Below, one piece after another: positions 21,372 to 32,624 of a DNA stretch of 39,390 nucleotides; the stretch's first letter is position 1, and every line of letters starts with the position of its first letter. A program made the translations under genes and the position numbers. A model generated the notes under the pieces. That model saw nothing but the letters and a program-made list of their open reading frames with translations, was not told the DNA's origin and searched no databases. Origin of the DNA: Perkinsus olseni (Eukaryota; Perkinsozoa; Perkinsida; Perkinsidae); assembly GCA_013115135.1 (NCBI GenBank), contig JABANP010000489.1, positions 1-39,390 on the forward strand, in the 5' to 3' direction.

Positions 21372-23828
21372 ATGCCCCCTACTTCCAACCAGAACGCTGA
21401 AGAAGCAGCCGTGGACTCTGCTTGCGGCTGCGAGGCCAAACGCAGGAGGAAATCGGTAGGCGAGTGGTAGTAGATAAGTTGGCTGAAAGACGCCATTCAG
21501 GATGATGAACAAGATACGTCGTCTCGCGTTGCGGCGAGCGCGGTGTCGGGTCCGCTCACTGAAGAGGACAGAGACTGCATTGACAGATTCCGACAGCTGG
21601 TGAGAATTCCCACCATTAGCGGTGAAGGTAGGTTTTGGGTGTCGGTGGTTGAGGCTTCATATAGCCTGGGCTCGTCGAGGAGGCTTCCGGGTGTACTGGG
21701 TGCTCCTTCAAGGTGTTACTTCCGGTTCCTATGCAAAATGCGCTGAGCTGTTGCAGAAATGGTTGGGAGAGATAACAGGCGTCACCAACATCAGAACGAT
21801 TGAGTAATGCAGTCGGTGGACGGCTGCTGGATTACAGCTGTACCTCCTGCGGATCGTCAATTCTCATCAGATACGTACCAGGCAAACCAGTGATCTTGGC
21901 TACCTTCCCAGGCACTGATCCTACCCTCAGTACGATACTTCTCAACGGCCATTACGACGTGAGCAGCATACACTCTGGTGCAGGGGTGCAGGATGGTGTG
22001 TAGGTCGTCCCTGTGTTTCGAGAGCATTGGAAAACTGACCCCTTCGAGGCAGTGATCGAGGATGGAAAAATTTACGGCCGAGGCACTCAAGATATGAAAT
22101 GTGTGCTCACCGGGTAGGGACGGGCGTGACTACTCAGTAACATGTCGAGTCAGCGTCTGGGAGGACAGGCGGATAGAGAGAGTTCCAGGCTGGCATTCAT
22201 AGTGCTACCGATACTCCCGGAGACTTAAGGATCCGTAAACCTGTCGTCGTCTATCAACAGTTACATTGAAGGCCTCCGTCGTATATTCGCTCAAGGACAG
22301 CAGCTCCGTCGGACGATCCACATATCCTTGGTTCCCGACGAGGAGGTTGGTGGTGCAGATGGTGAGCGCTGTATACTGCATTGGTCGCTCGTCTCATCTC
22401 GTCCCAGCGGTTGAGGAAATCCGTGACTAGCAGTGTAGTGCTGGCTCTGGTTGCTTGGCAGGTGCCATGAAGTTCGCTGAGAGCCCGGAGTTCACTGACC
22501 TCAACGTGGGTATGGTCCTCGATGAGGGCCTGGCCAATCCGTCCTCTGAAAAGTATATGCGCACCTGTTGTGGTTCGACGACCACAGCCCGTGCAACAGG
22601 TACACTGTGTTCTACGGGGAGCGCGCCACCAACTGGGTGGCCTTCCGTGTAAAGGGCAACACTGGTCATGGCAGCCGCTTCATCGACAATACGGCAGTCG
22701 AGAAATTGGTACCACACGTTCGTGTTCATCGTGAATCTGTGAATAATCACACCTGTTGTAGGTGACTATACTCTCCAGAATCTACGCGGTGCGCGCTGAG
22801 CAACGCAAGATACTGGATGATAGTTCATGCGGGCCAGCAGCTGCAGCTAAAACCCTCGGCGATGTCCTCACAGTCAACGTCACCGCATTGCAGACCGGAG
22901 TACCCAGCAGCAGGTAGGCCGCTGTGCGAGCTCTCTCCGAGGAGGCTAGCCGGGCCTACAACTCATTGTTGGCAACATGCTGTTGTCGTAGCACGAAGTC
23001 CGGTTTCGCTCTCAACGTTATACCATCAGAGGCTCTCGTTGGCGTGGACATCAGAGTGAGTTTTGATGCGAGTCCTCACCAGCGAGCGGTCTCATTTGCA
23101 GGTACCACTCCACATCGATCGCGCCCAGCTCAAGAACATATTCGACGGTTGGCTTGGAGAATACAAAGATGAAGTTGAGGTCGAATTTGATGTATGCTGA
23201 ACATAATCGCATCTGTCTTCCGTCTCGATGCTTTCAGTATCATGCTAGTGTGAACTATCACGTTTATCTCCACCTCCAGGGTCCACTTTTCAGAACTTTG
23301 CTGAGCATCCGCCGCCACTGAGTTCCATGAACCCGTGGCTACTGGCCTTCCAGAGCTCCATCGAACGGGAGGTCGGAGTCGAAGCGACCCTTGAGATATT
23401 CCCGAGTGGCACTGATAGCAGGTCGGTAATCGTTCAAGAGCTTTTAAGAATTCGATATTGCACACGAGGTGTGAGGTGTCGAGGTCCCGCCTTATGGCGA
23501 CTTTTCCAAGGTCGTCATTGGGTCTTTACCCTCTCTCCGATTTCTCACCTCCTTGTTGCAACCACCGTTTTTGACAGGTATTTCAGAGCGAAAGGTCTGC
23601 CGTGTTTCGGCTTCTCGCCCATGCGCAATACTCCGATACTTCTGCACGATCACAACGAGTGAGTTCTATGTCTTTTCTATGGACCATGGCCCATCCAACG
23701 GATCTTCTCCCACTAGGTTCATCACCGAAGAGGCACTTGTAGAAGGCATTCGAGTGTACGCGAAGGTGCTCCCTATCTTGGCCGACATGGGCCCGATGGA
23801 GTTCTGTGAAGAGCCACATAACCCATGA
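21372..23828 (+). CDS. ACY1: Aminoacylase-1 (N-acyl-L-amino-acid amidohydrolase, M20)
   Basis: Zinc metallo-amidohydrolase that releases amino acids from N-acetyl amino acids in the cytosol. Exons: 21372-21455, 21501-21627, 21713-21803, 21871-21958, 22004-22113, 22261-22361, 22462-22552, 22600-22708, 22762-22913, 22992-23055, 23102-23191, (23238-23247), 23280-23421, 23578-23658, 23717-23828; about 480 aa. M20 hallmarks appear in order: the HYDVVPVF zinc-His/Asp site spanning exons 4-5, GRGTQDMKC (bridging Asp), VPDEEVGG (catalytic Glu), LDEGLANP, the GHGSRF dimer-interface His, ALNVIP, and the last zinc His in [16 protein letters not shown] and LLHDHNE fit aminoacylase-1 better than generic dipeptidases. 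The N-terminus is a roughly 40-residue extension with a basic KRRRKS patch. The join between 23191 and 23280 needs either a 10-nt micro-exon or a one-base correction. Confidence 0.93.
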
Positions 23829-24060
23829 TTTTATCCTCGATATTATGTCTGACATTTGTTAATTTTCTTCGTTGACTTCGACTCGCGAGCTGCGAGTTAC
23901 GAGTTACGAGTACCAACTCTTTTCATAATCATCATCCTGATGCACGCTCTAGTTGTCAATGACTCGGGTGGCCGGTGACGGTACTGGATGTTTGTTAGGC
24001 GTTCCAAGGTCTCGCTCAGCTCAGCCTCCAATATGCCTCCCCACGGATGGACGTCGTGGC

Positions 24061-24765
24061 ATGGCCAGCAGCATGGATTCTCTTTTGAAGGCAGCAGCGG
24101 ACGCTTTCTCAAGATGCGACTGGGAGTCCGCCGTATTCTTCTCAGAGTTGGCCGTAGGCTTTGGCTCCCTCGGTACTCGCTAAGGCCATCACATCCAACG
24201 CTCAGGTAGCACTACAGCCGTCTGATACGAAGGCACGGGAGTCCCATTGCCGATCTTTGTTCGCGTCCGGCCAGTATGGTAGAGTCGTGAGTGAATACAA
24301 GGGCTCAGGGGATGGCTTCAAGACCGATAGCCTATTGCTCAAAGATCTCGTAGTGCGTGCTCAAGTGAGACGTGGGACGCAGAAGACTCGATACCCGAAA
24401 CAGCATCACTCAGTTTGAATAACATTACAGGTACGTACCGCAGAAGGGGATATGCCGAACTTCATCCCTTCGTCGTCGATGGAGTGGTTTGCTAAGGGCT
24501 TGATGTCACGTGACAAGGGAGATGGAAGGGCCGCGTGGCAAGCCTTTCTGGAGTCTTGGAGGCTCAACCCGTAAGTTGCGACCTTGAAGCCCGAGGAGTT
24601 TCTGACATCAGTGGCCGACGACAGGTTGAATATCGAAGCGCAACGTGCAGTTTGTCATGCCATTGGCGGGTTCTACGGTGTCACATCAGCTGGAGCGATA
24701 GAGCAGTTGCATAGCACCATTGCTTCTATGAGCCTCGATCCGAGCCTGGAATTCCTGAGGAAGAT
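24061..24765 (+). CDS. CDC16: CDC16/APC6 N-terminal half (TPR subunit of APC/C)
   Basis: Start MASSMDSLLKAAADAF at 24061. Exons 24061-24153, 24185-24364, 24431-24570 and 24625-24765 read as antiparallel helix pairs (SRCDWESAVFFSELA; CRSLFASGQYGRVVSEY; GDGRAAWQAFLESWRLNP) in the order and spacing of the CDC16 N-terminal tetratricopeptide repeats. APC6 is a scaffold arm of the anaphase-promoting complex, the E3 ubiquitin ligase driving mitotic exit. The intron at 24154-24184 would be only 31 nt, so a one-base error there is an alternative. A good donor (GTAAGC) follows at 24766, but the next recognisable CDC16 exon lies 2.7 kb away. The family is assigned mainly from the C-terminal half. Confidence 0.7.
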
Positions 24766-25306
24766 GTAAGCTTATACTATCGCTCCGTGCATCACGATCA
24801 CGGGAACTACAAAAGCGGTCTCTGTATCCATCCTGACCCTCAACACCGGCCTACTCAAGATTCGGTACGATCGATCGTCACACCTTGCACGAGTGTGCAC
24901 GGTGAGGGATCGAAAGAAATAAGATTCTCACCAACCTTGTAATGAGGGACCTCGTTCACCTCGGATTTGACGGATCGTTAAATCTTGGTCAACAGTATGG
25001 TCTACTCTCGTCTCAAGTTCGGGCTTCCGATCCCGAGTCTTTCCATTCAGCTATTCCCCAGATTCAACGGTTATAGGTCAGAATCCTATCGGAAACGAAT
25101 ACCGTTTTGTATCATTCTTCGGGTTTAAGCTCGTCATTCTACCTCTTATGTTATGCTCATGTCGATCTGTGAAACGGTGTAAAGGTTTCTCGTCTCACAC
25201 AACTTCACAGTAACACAACAGACACTAGACGATTACAGAGGAAGGCAAAACCTTACTTTCAATGAAGTATGCCAAACTGAGTGAAATAGACAAACAGGGA
25301 GTGTTT
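24766..25306. other. Left part of the block interrupting CDC16
   Basis: About 540 bp after the last N-terminal CDC16 exon. A short plus-strand stretch near 24850-24899 ending before GTGAGG could be another exon but cannot be tied to the family. The rest shows no gene and contains the 3' flank of the minus-strand gene at 25307. Confidence 0.35.
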
Positions 25307-26158
25307 TTAGCACTTGGTGATAGTGGTGTCAAGAAGGAAACCGATCTTGATATGAACGGAATCGGGGCTGACGATGGTAGCGTCAATCTTATTGATGTGG
25401 AACTGATGCATCAACTTGGCAAGCATGGGATCGTAGTTAGAGAACTCGATATCATCACCATCAACAGTGTAATCAGCACCAGCAGACATGCCCATTACAT
25501 TAATGGTAGCGCGGCCATTAGAGGCGAAGTCGACCTTGAAGCTCTGGCCCATCACGTTACCGCAGAAATTACCTCCAAAGGCAGGAGCGGCGGTAGTAGT
25601 AGTGGCAGCCTCAGTAGTGGTAGTCGTGGTCGTAGTAGTAGTGGTGGTGGTTGCTTCGGTAGTAGTGGTAGTTGCCACGGTGGTCTCCTTGGGAGTAGTA
25701 GTCTTCACGGTAGTCTCCTTAGGAGTAGTAGTCTTCACGGTAGTCTCCTTAGGAGTAGTAGTCTTCTCAACAGTAGTGGTTTCCACAGCCTGCGTGGTGG
25801 CCTTGGCAGTAGTGGTGGTCTCAACAGGAGCACCAGTAGTAGCCACTGACTTGGTTACAGGGGCCGCAGTTGTCACCGGAGATTCGGTGGGCTCAGCGGT
25901 GGTCACGCGCCCCATGGAACAGGGCACGGCCTCGCCAACGCAACTGTCGTCACCAGGCTGGAAGCAATAGGAGCCATCGGCCTTTTTAACAAGGCCGAAG
26001 CAGGTGGAAGGTGTCATCCAACCCTTGCAGTATGAACCATACTTGGACTCGCGGCATCCATCGACCTTGGAGCACATCTGTGAGCAAGCATCCTCAGTGG
26101 CAGTAGCCACGGCGACGGCACCGGCGAGAGCAACAGCAGTAGGAACGGAGAAACGCAT
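25307..26158 (-). CDS. Cys/Thr-rich secreted family, full-length copy (283 aa)
   Basis: Signal peptide MRFSVPTAVALAGAVAVATA, then a Cys-rich domain with eight cysteines (DACSQMC, DGC, YCKGW, STCFG, SYCF, DSC, PCSMG), enough for four disulfides. Next comes a mucin-like Thr/Pro region with KETTVKTTTP repeats and long Thr runs, a candidate for heavy O-glycosylation, and last a domain of about 90 residues beginning FGGNFCGNVMGQ and ending in TKC. No anchor is visible. This copy has a longer Thr run and a few substitutions (DATIVSP for EGTIISP) compared with the other two full copies. It sits antisense inside the gap in CDC16. Serine-rich frames on the other strand are shadows of the Thr codons. 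Confidence 0.88.
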   Translation of the reverse strand: MRFSVPTAVALAGAVAVATATEDACSQMCSKVDGCRESKYGSYCKGWMTPSTCFGLVKKADGSYCFQPGDDSCVGEAVPCSMGRVTTAEPTESPVTTAAPVTKSVATTGAPVETTTTAKATTQAVETTTVEKTTTPKETTVKTTTPKETTVKTTTPKETTVATTTTTEATTTTTTTTTTTTTEAATTTTAAPAFGGNFCGNVMGQSFKVDFASNGRATINVMGMSAGADYTVDGDDIEFSNYDPMLAKLMHQFHINKIDATIVSPDSVHIKIGFLLDTTITKC

Positions 26159-27257
26159 GTTAAACTTTGTTGAACAGAGGTCAAATAACTAGGAAGAAAG
26201 AGCATTCACTTCTTGCCTTATATAACTTCATACCTCTACGACTAGCACTACCATGAGAAGATTACGTGAATGTCAACCACAGCTAGTCATGGCCCTGAGC
26301 TATAGCGCAGCTAGAGGCTTTGTGTCGGGGACGCCTGGCTGTCTCCTCTGTGTCACACAGACTGTGTGTAGGAATATCATCCGCCTAGAGACCCCATACA
26401 TACTCAAGCCGCTTGTTGCCCGAGTCCCTGTACGAATGGCTCCCGCGATGTGTTTGGCGGCTTGTGATAGCCTCCCGTGGATGAGAGGGTGATCGGTCGA
26501 TTTCGGAGGAGCACAACTGAAGAACAGGCGACATCAAGGTTTGTGTCCGCGCTGTCTCCTTCGGAAGGGGTCCTTCCCACAACATCCTCGCTGACGAGGT
26601 TCGAGTGGCGGCGTATCTTGATGGGCTGATCATCCTGTGGACGCTTTGACGCTATCTGGAGGAACGCTTACTTTATATGACTCATAAGAGTTGATTCGAT
26701 ATTGTCTCCATTACCGGCCCTGCCGCGCACGGAAGTCCCTGTGGAATCCAATACGCACATCACCACAGGAGCCCAGATGATAACTCAGCTTCTGGCTGAA
26801 CCAGCAAGAATCCTCTGCTAGGCCCATTGCGAAGATCAGTCAGATGAAAGTATGTGAAATGAATGATATAGAGACCGATTCTGGAGAGAAACACACGCAC
26901 TTGTCCAGCGGCGTAATTCAGTTCTTGATATCGTAGATCCGGAATCTCAGATTCATACAAGCCGCTTGTGGCTCGGTAGCCCCAGAGGCTGGTGATACGA
27001 CCAATCGCTCAACGCAGTCTAAGCTCTCAGATAGCAAGGCTTCGTCCACGCAGTCACTCCGCGTAGGTTGGGAGGGCGCCGGCGAGCTGGTACGCGTGCG
27101 TACGTGCCGTTGGATTATGTTGCTCATTCTCGGCTGTTGTTCCTGGTAGCCTGGCAGTGCCGGCCCAAGGCGCCCAGGTTCGCAGCAAGGTTACCTGTCA
27201 CGCCTAAGTCCTTCTCCAACCAGTCATTCGGTCTATTTGAGATGTCTCTGGGTGAGA
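26159..27257 (-). other. Right part of the CDC16-interrupting block with minus-strand gene remnants
   Basis: No complete gene. Minus-strand reading at about 26895-26997 gives a protein-like stretch (ITSLWGYRATSGLYES ... ELNYAAGQ) ending at a possible GTGCGT donor. It is open for only about 35 codons and preceded by a stop. Together with the fragment at 27258-27467 it suggests one or more decayed minus-strand genes. Confidence 0.35.
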
Positions 27258-27467
27258 TCAACAAAGACGTCTGGGAAATATAGGCTGGTAGTCATTCCAT
27301 AGGTCAGAGAATGTGCCGTCACCAATACCGATCTGCGAAAGGCACTGGAGGTTTCCAGAGACACCACAGCAAAAGTGCCGGAGTGCTTGGACATCATCCC
27401 AATGTGAGCAATAGCGCTCGGTTCCGTCACAGTTTATAGTATTCGACGAATGATAGTCTTTCCGAAC
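27258..27467 (-). pseudogene. Coding-like minus-strand fragment without a start codon
   Basis: A 69-codon open stretch, closed by TGA at the 27258 end, with no ATG. The composition is that of a folded Cys-containing protein (NCDGTERYCSHWDDV; FCCGVSGNLQCLSQIG; GDGTFSDLWNDYQPIFP), unlike the chance frames nearby. It may be an exon or a broken piece of a secreted protein. I do not recognise the family. Confidence 0.35.
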
Positions 27468-27499
27468 TTATATCAGAACTTGAGCCTAGTAGTTACAAG

Positions 27500-27530
27500 A
27501 ATCGAGGGTAATGTCACATTTCCCTCGATT
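27500..27530. other. Perfect 9-bp inverted repeat at the edge of the CDC16 C-terminal half
   Basis: AATCGAGGG at 27500-27508 and CCCTCGATT at 27522-27530 form a perfect stem with a 13-base loop. It lies exactly where an acceptor for the first C-terminal CDC16 exon is expected and not found. Confidence 0.6.
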
Positions 27531-28889
27531 CCTTATTACGAACTGCTAAACTTTACCTCTGTGGTTACCGGCTCTACCGCGGTGCGGTACATCGGGACCA
27601 GCGGTTGTCGAAGACCCGTTACTTGAAGGTGTTCAATAGGTATGTAGACATGCTTGCAACTTTGACGACAACCGATGCAGCGGATGAAATCTTTCTCTAC
27701 GCTGATAAATTTCTGGAGAGGAGTGCTGGCCTTTCTCAACTTGCTGACAGACCCGAGCCCTGGTATGCTGCAGGCATATATCACCAATGTGCAGCTGATA
27801 TGGCCGGTAAGTCGGGCCGAATTAGCACTTTCGTGCCGAGCATGCAAGGCTATAGAAAAAAGGAGCTTCCTCTCTTCTCAGATGGCAACTTCGCCCACGT
27901 TCACAGGGAGAGTTCACGGCGCTATCTCGCGCGTGCCCTAGAGGTGCGGGGGACTCCTATGGCTCATCATAGGAGGTTTTTGCCGTCACTCACATACCCC
28001 CATCGGGAGACCAGTGGTCAGGTATGCGCACACTTCGGGCCGGCATGGATAGCCCTCGGGCGATCGTTCGCTGCCAATGATGAAACTGAGCGTGCTATAC
28101 AGGCTTACCGATCGGCCACCAAACACTGCCCCGAGTAAAGGGGAGGAACCTCACTCTTCAATCTGGTGGTAGCTGTGAGCTCAGATGGCACATGCCATGG
28201 TTGCTCATCGGGATGGAACACCTTCGAGTTGGTTCTGCTGAGAGCTATTCGGGACAAGGGGTCCACTTGGAGCACGCTACAGCGCTCACGTAAGCGTCAG
28301 GTCTGAGGCTAATATCAAGAAGAGCAATCGAAGCGTGTACCGCTGGGTCGGTGTCGGAGCTGTGAGTCAGGTACCTCGAGCGAGCGAAGGACCTGACTCC
28401 CATTGATTCCGAAGTACGAAACCAAATTGGGATCTACCACTCCAAATCTGGAGATCATGAACAAGCCATCAAAAGTTTTATTGAGTACTTCTGAACGGCT
28501 CAGCCAAGACGCGTTCGATGGTGTGGCTACTTTCAGGGCGATCGACTTGGAGAACTCCCGAAAACACGGGCGTGTTGCGGCGGCTCAGACCAAGAATTTC
28601 GCCAGGTATCAGAACAACTTGGCCTTCTCGCTGTGCCAGAATTGGCAGTTGGAGGAAGCCGCCGAGGCATGCCAGAAAGCTTTGAAAGCGGCACCGAACG
28701 GCAACTGTAACCGATTCGTTGCCAATGTAACACGCTATGCGCTTACTATGGCGTGTCTCAGGCGCCGAGGCTATGGAATCCCACCAGATGCTCGCTTTTG
28801 TCTTAAGCAAACAAGGGAGACCTTCTCAGGCGATCGACCATTACCATCAAGCCATCGGCATAGGAGAGAAGGGTAGCGACAGTGACTGA
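27512..28889 (+). CDS. CDC16: CDC16/APC6 C-terminal half
   Basis: Exons about 27512-27806, 27882-27943, 28022-28134, 28185-28289, 28371-28484, 28537-28706 and 28762-28889 (TGA) join in correct phases. They give consecutive TPRs: YLARALE, then FGPAWIALGRSF with AIQAYRSATKHCPE, WLLIGMEHLRV, NQIGIYHSKSGDHEQAIKSF, YQNNLAFSLCQNWQLEEAAEACQKAL, and HQMLAFVLSKQGRPSQAIDHYHQAI. GPAW-x5-SFA followed by the H-x-P-x-L-x-IG-x-E repeat is characteristic of CDC16. The first exon is open from 27512 but has no visible AG acceptor or in-frame ATG before 27605. With the N-terminal half this would be a near-complete APC6. Either the two halves are spliced over 2.7 kb or the gene is split. Confidence 0.8.
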
Positions 28890-31195
28890 GCTCCCAAGCG
28901 CTATCGAGTTCCAACCTCAGCCCGAGGGAACGTTTCTACGCGTGCTGCACATTCCCTTGTTAACCGAATTATGCGCAACATTTCCCGAGTGAGATTCCAC
29001 TGCATTCGCTCCGACTGTTCGCTGATTACTCATCCTATAGGACGGCATACCTGGTTGTCTCTCCATGGAGAATCTCGTTCGTCATGTTGAGCGCCAGATG
29101 GCAGTGGATGTATGAGCAGCGTAATTCAAAGCCTCTACTGCAACAGTGCCAGTCTGTTGCGTTACAATACCTCACAAGTGGTCCGACTTCTGGTTCGAAA
29201 GCATGGGAGATGTGGGCGATACCCAATTGGTTGCGATGTAGTCGCGCGGTCCGCATGAGACTGCTGATAAACTTAGTTGATGACTATACTGAGTTTCTGA
29301 CGCTGAGGATTCTCCCAGTCCGATCTAGTTCATCCGATAGGTACATCTCCCCATAATCGCGTTCTCGAATGAAGGAGGCTGTCGGAAGGCTCTCCTGTGT
29401 AATCTCACCCGTGTCTGCGATAGCATCGGAACACAGGTTTTCAGACACGTCAGTAATCCCGCAGAAGGGAAGGCCAAAGCCAAAGTATTATAACGGCAGT
29501 ACTGTTCGCCGAGGTGTAGCGAGGCGTATTTAGGTTAAAGACAACGTGTTCAGCTTCCCCTCTTGCTCCAGTGGCAAGTAGCCCTGGGCATGTATTTCCC
29601 GGTCGATTCCACGAATTGTCACTTTTGTTTCACATATTTCCATTTCAATTTCGTGTTCGATGGTGTTCCGCTTCTGTTTCACATATTATCGCATCAATTT
29701 GCTTCATTTTCGAGTCAAGCTCTGAACAAGCCTGCTCGGCCAGCGCTACCGAAAGTCAAACAACAGCTCAACAGTTGATGATCTGAAGTCTAAATCATCC
29801 ACATTCTCTAGATTCTAAACTGTGACTTGGATACAGTAAAGTGACGAGGGTAACATATGGAAAGGCTCTTCAAAAGGGATCAGTGCATTGAAGATGTCAC
29901 GGACAGCATGTGAGCGAGAAATACACTCTGCCACGATGTTGTGGAGCAAAACCTCCGTAGGTGGCACTGGAGCCTCCCCATTGGAGTGTCAGTATGGGAT
30001 CCATCTTCGGAGATTTACTACGTGTACTCGTGATCAAAAATAATTATGATGCATTAAACATGAGCGAACACGGACGACTGTCGCCGCTACATAGTGGCGT
30101 GAAGGTAAGCAAACATAATATGCCTTGAACACGCGTACAGGAGACAAAATCGACATGAAACGCGTGCAGGTACCTCGTCGCTTGAGCGAATCTGATGACA
30201 GAATCCCGAGACCCTAATGAGATAACCCAAAACCGGATCCCCCGCAGTATCCGCATAAGCGTCCGCTCAGTTTACCCACACGGTGTGCGGGGCAAACGGC
30301 GCCTGGTAAACAGCACTTTATGATCACTGACCTATGTTGGCTTGTGTAGACTAGGGCAAAATGTGACGTGACACTCTCTTAGGGGCATGGAGCATTCTCA
30401 TAAGGCCCTCTTTACATGCGGGTTCATCAGTTCATTTTGTGTCCTTTGTCATGGAGATCTACTTCATCATCGTCGACCTGGACCGTCTGCTTATAGAGAA
30501 GGCATAGATCGTCTTCTCGTGGAGCGTAATGGTGGCTTCCTATTGAATTTAAGGACTTCAAATATCACGAGTTTTCTTGTGTCCAGGTTATGGGCATTCG
30601 CCTGCCAACCTCACGAGTCATTCGATCGAGGGGTGTGTGAGAACGGTGATGACACCGAGGATTCCGCAGATACTCCTGCAGCCGCAGTTTCCCTAAGTTG
30701 AAAGCCATTGACCCGGATATTGCCCAGTTCGTGGCGGAGAGGAGCAGGCAACGCGGGTAGCTCAAAGACTGTAGATGTGGTCGATAGTTCTCTCTCCGTA
30801 GGTTCATCGCCTCTATGCCACCCTTCCCAGATGCTATCGAAGGTGTCATGTACGTGTCATCCCTAGCCCAACCTCACGTTGTGGTATTATTAACGAATGC
30901 CATGAGACTTACAGTATCACTATAAGGTTGCCCTATGCATATCACGCAGTATTCGATCAAAGCGGAGGTTCAAAGAGAGACGCTCTTGGGCACTACAGCA
31001 TCTAGGTAATGCTAACAGTAAAGCCCTTGTTGAACCTCTGTTGGTGTACTCCAGGTCAGCGTGCAGTGCAGCACATGCCATTAACCGATGACCCCCCACC
31101 GACGTGGTCGCTGACGCGTTCATAACCGACTTGTGCAGAGTAAAGGGTAAGGGTCCCCTAAGATATCCTCCGTATCACTGATTCAATCTTCCCAG
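28890..31195. other. Gene-poor 2.3 kb with exon-like scraps
   Basis: No complete gene is supported. Scraps with coding texture: plus-strand 30449-30508 (begins MEIYFIIVDLDRLLIEKA), about 30697-30759 (FPKLKAIDPDIAQF before GTAGCT), and about 30934-31007 (AYHAVFDQSGGS ... LGHY). They may belong to one decayed or poorly resolved gene upstream of the one at 31196, but I could not join them. The part 29000-30300 shows nothing. Confidence 0.35.
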
Positions 31196-32624
31196 GTCTG
31201 TGGCCCACTCCCCGGTTTAGGGGGCATATTCTCTTCACACGTCCGTGAATGGTTACTATCTGGTGAAGGGGCTTTTTCGCCGTTATTCTCTAATCCTGTG
31301 CCACACACAATTCGAGAGTGGCGAATTCACGTCGTTTAGACGAATGGTTCAGTTCGGAAATCGAAGCCCAGATCTTCATCGATCGTCTAGAACAGGAAAA
31401 TGCCGTCCTTCGTAGTGGCCGTTTAGTAACAGCCTTACGCTCCATTCCAGAGGAGGATGAATCCTCTCGCTCGGAGTGAGTTACCCCTCTTCATGGCATG
31501 CTGATTTTCTGGAGATACATTTGCGTTTTCAGATGAACCTTTGAGATTTATGAGCCTTGTACATGAGAAAAAACCCTTTTAACGTTCCTCCGTCGTGTTC
31601 ACAGTGAATATCACGGTGGCACTACTCATGACTTGACTCAATGCCGTAGGGTGAGGAGTGAGGCTAGTTGGCATCTTTGACACTGGAGAAAATGCTTTCG
31701 GCCTCCTTTCGGTTCTCAGAGTTGTTTCCATAGGAGGTCTGTTCTCATATGGACGAGTTTCCCAGGCAATCGTACCTTCTCGAAGGTCAATCGTTGACCA
31801 TAGAAGGCCTGCTGCAGTGGCCTTAGTAGACATACCGCAGGTTCTCTCTGAAATCGGCCCTGAAGGGAGTTCTGTGCGCGGCTTCGCGGTACACCATGAT
31901 GAAGTCGGTTTCGACTCGCTGGATGGTTCATTGCTGCATGAAATTTATTTCATGCAGCAAATCACACGGGGGGACTCCCTCGCCGTGTGATTTCACATAC
32001 GCTACAGTCGTTACTCCTTCCGCTTGCCAGGAAGCTGACGGAATCCTGCTCAGTGAAGTAGTTCTCAGCAACGAAGCTGAACTTCCCACAGTAGTCAAAT
32101 ACTGTGGTGATAACGGAACTGGCCTGATACTGTCTGGGCGTGAGAAGGCGCCGTTAACCCTATGCCATCCACGAGAAGGAGACTTCATGCTCGTATGCCA
32201 GGTGGCGGTCTTGTACGGTTACTCTGGAATTTCCCAGGCTTGTATTGGTCAGTGTCTGCTGCGTCTGGGACTCGCTGTAGAATGGATCGACCTGTCCCAC
32301 GGTATGAGGCTCTCCGCCTTGGGAGAATCTGAATGTTCGCCGGCTCAGCAGTTGCCATATGAATACCTGCCCAGGAAAGCTGCCGTCTGTGTAAACATTA
32401 TCGGCCCTAGTGGTGAGAGTGTATCCTACAGCGAAAAGCACCCCGCGGCATGGTCAACTTTCAAATCTACCGGTGATGTAGTTCTGATGTCAGAGCCCAG
32501 CGCTGGAGGTACGCAAATCGATGTTATCACTGAGGTGTATTACGATGTTGATCTCATGAAGAAAATACTTTCTGATTCAGACCCGAATTTTTCAGAAATT
32601 CTGAAAGCTCCCTGCAGCAGATAA
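31196..32624 (+). CDS. Unknown protein, at least 5 exons, N-terminus unresolved
   Basis: Proposed exons 31196-31475, 31605-31650, 31766-31888 and 32031-32624 (TAA); more 5' exons are likely because no start codon was found. The first exon reads cleanly (GLGGIFSSHVREWLLSGEG) until about 31335, where one base is missing, then continues as RLDEWFSSEIEAQIFIDRL in another frame. The long last exon (198 codons) has no signal peptide, membrane segment or known motif. The intron 31889-32030 carries two hairpins. I do not recognise the family. Confidence 0.5.
31931..31993. other. Two back-to-back perfect hairpins inside an intron
   Basis: Hairpin 1 (31931-31960): TTGCTGCATGAAA pairs with TTTCATGCAGCAA around a four-base loop. 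Hairpin 2 (31959-31993): AAATCACACGG pairs with CCGTGTGATTT around a 13-base loop that is itself partly self-complementary. Both fall in the 142-nt intron 31889-32030. They could fold in the pre-mRNA and affect splicing, or be the footprint of a small mobile element. Confidence 0.7.

Noticed and set aside
25262..25849. Long Ser/Gly-rich plus-strand frame opposite the secreted gene (and similar ones at 33886-34425 and 38781-39320)
   Set aside because: It is the reverse complement of the Thr-codon repeat; the composition follows from the ACT/ACC repeats and the sense strand has the signal peptide and domains.
30934..31007. Resemblance of AYHAVFDQSGGS...LGHY to the histidine box of a ubiquitin-specific protease
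   Set aside because: Only one short motif; no Cys box was found upstream, no tryptophan/Asp box follows, and the reading frame stops at once.
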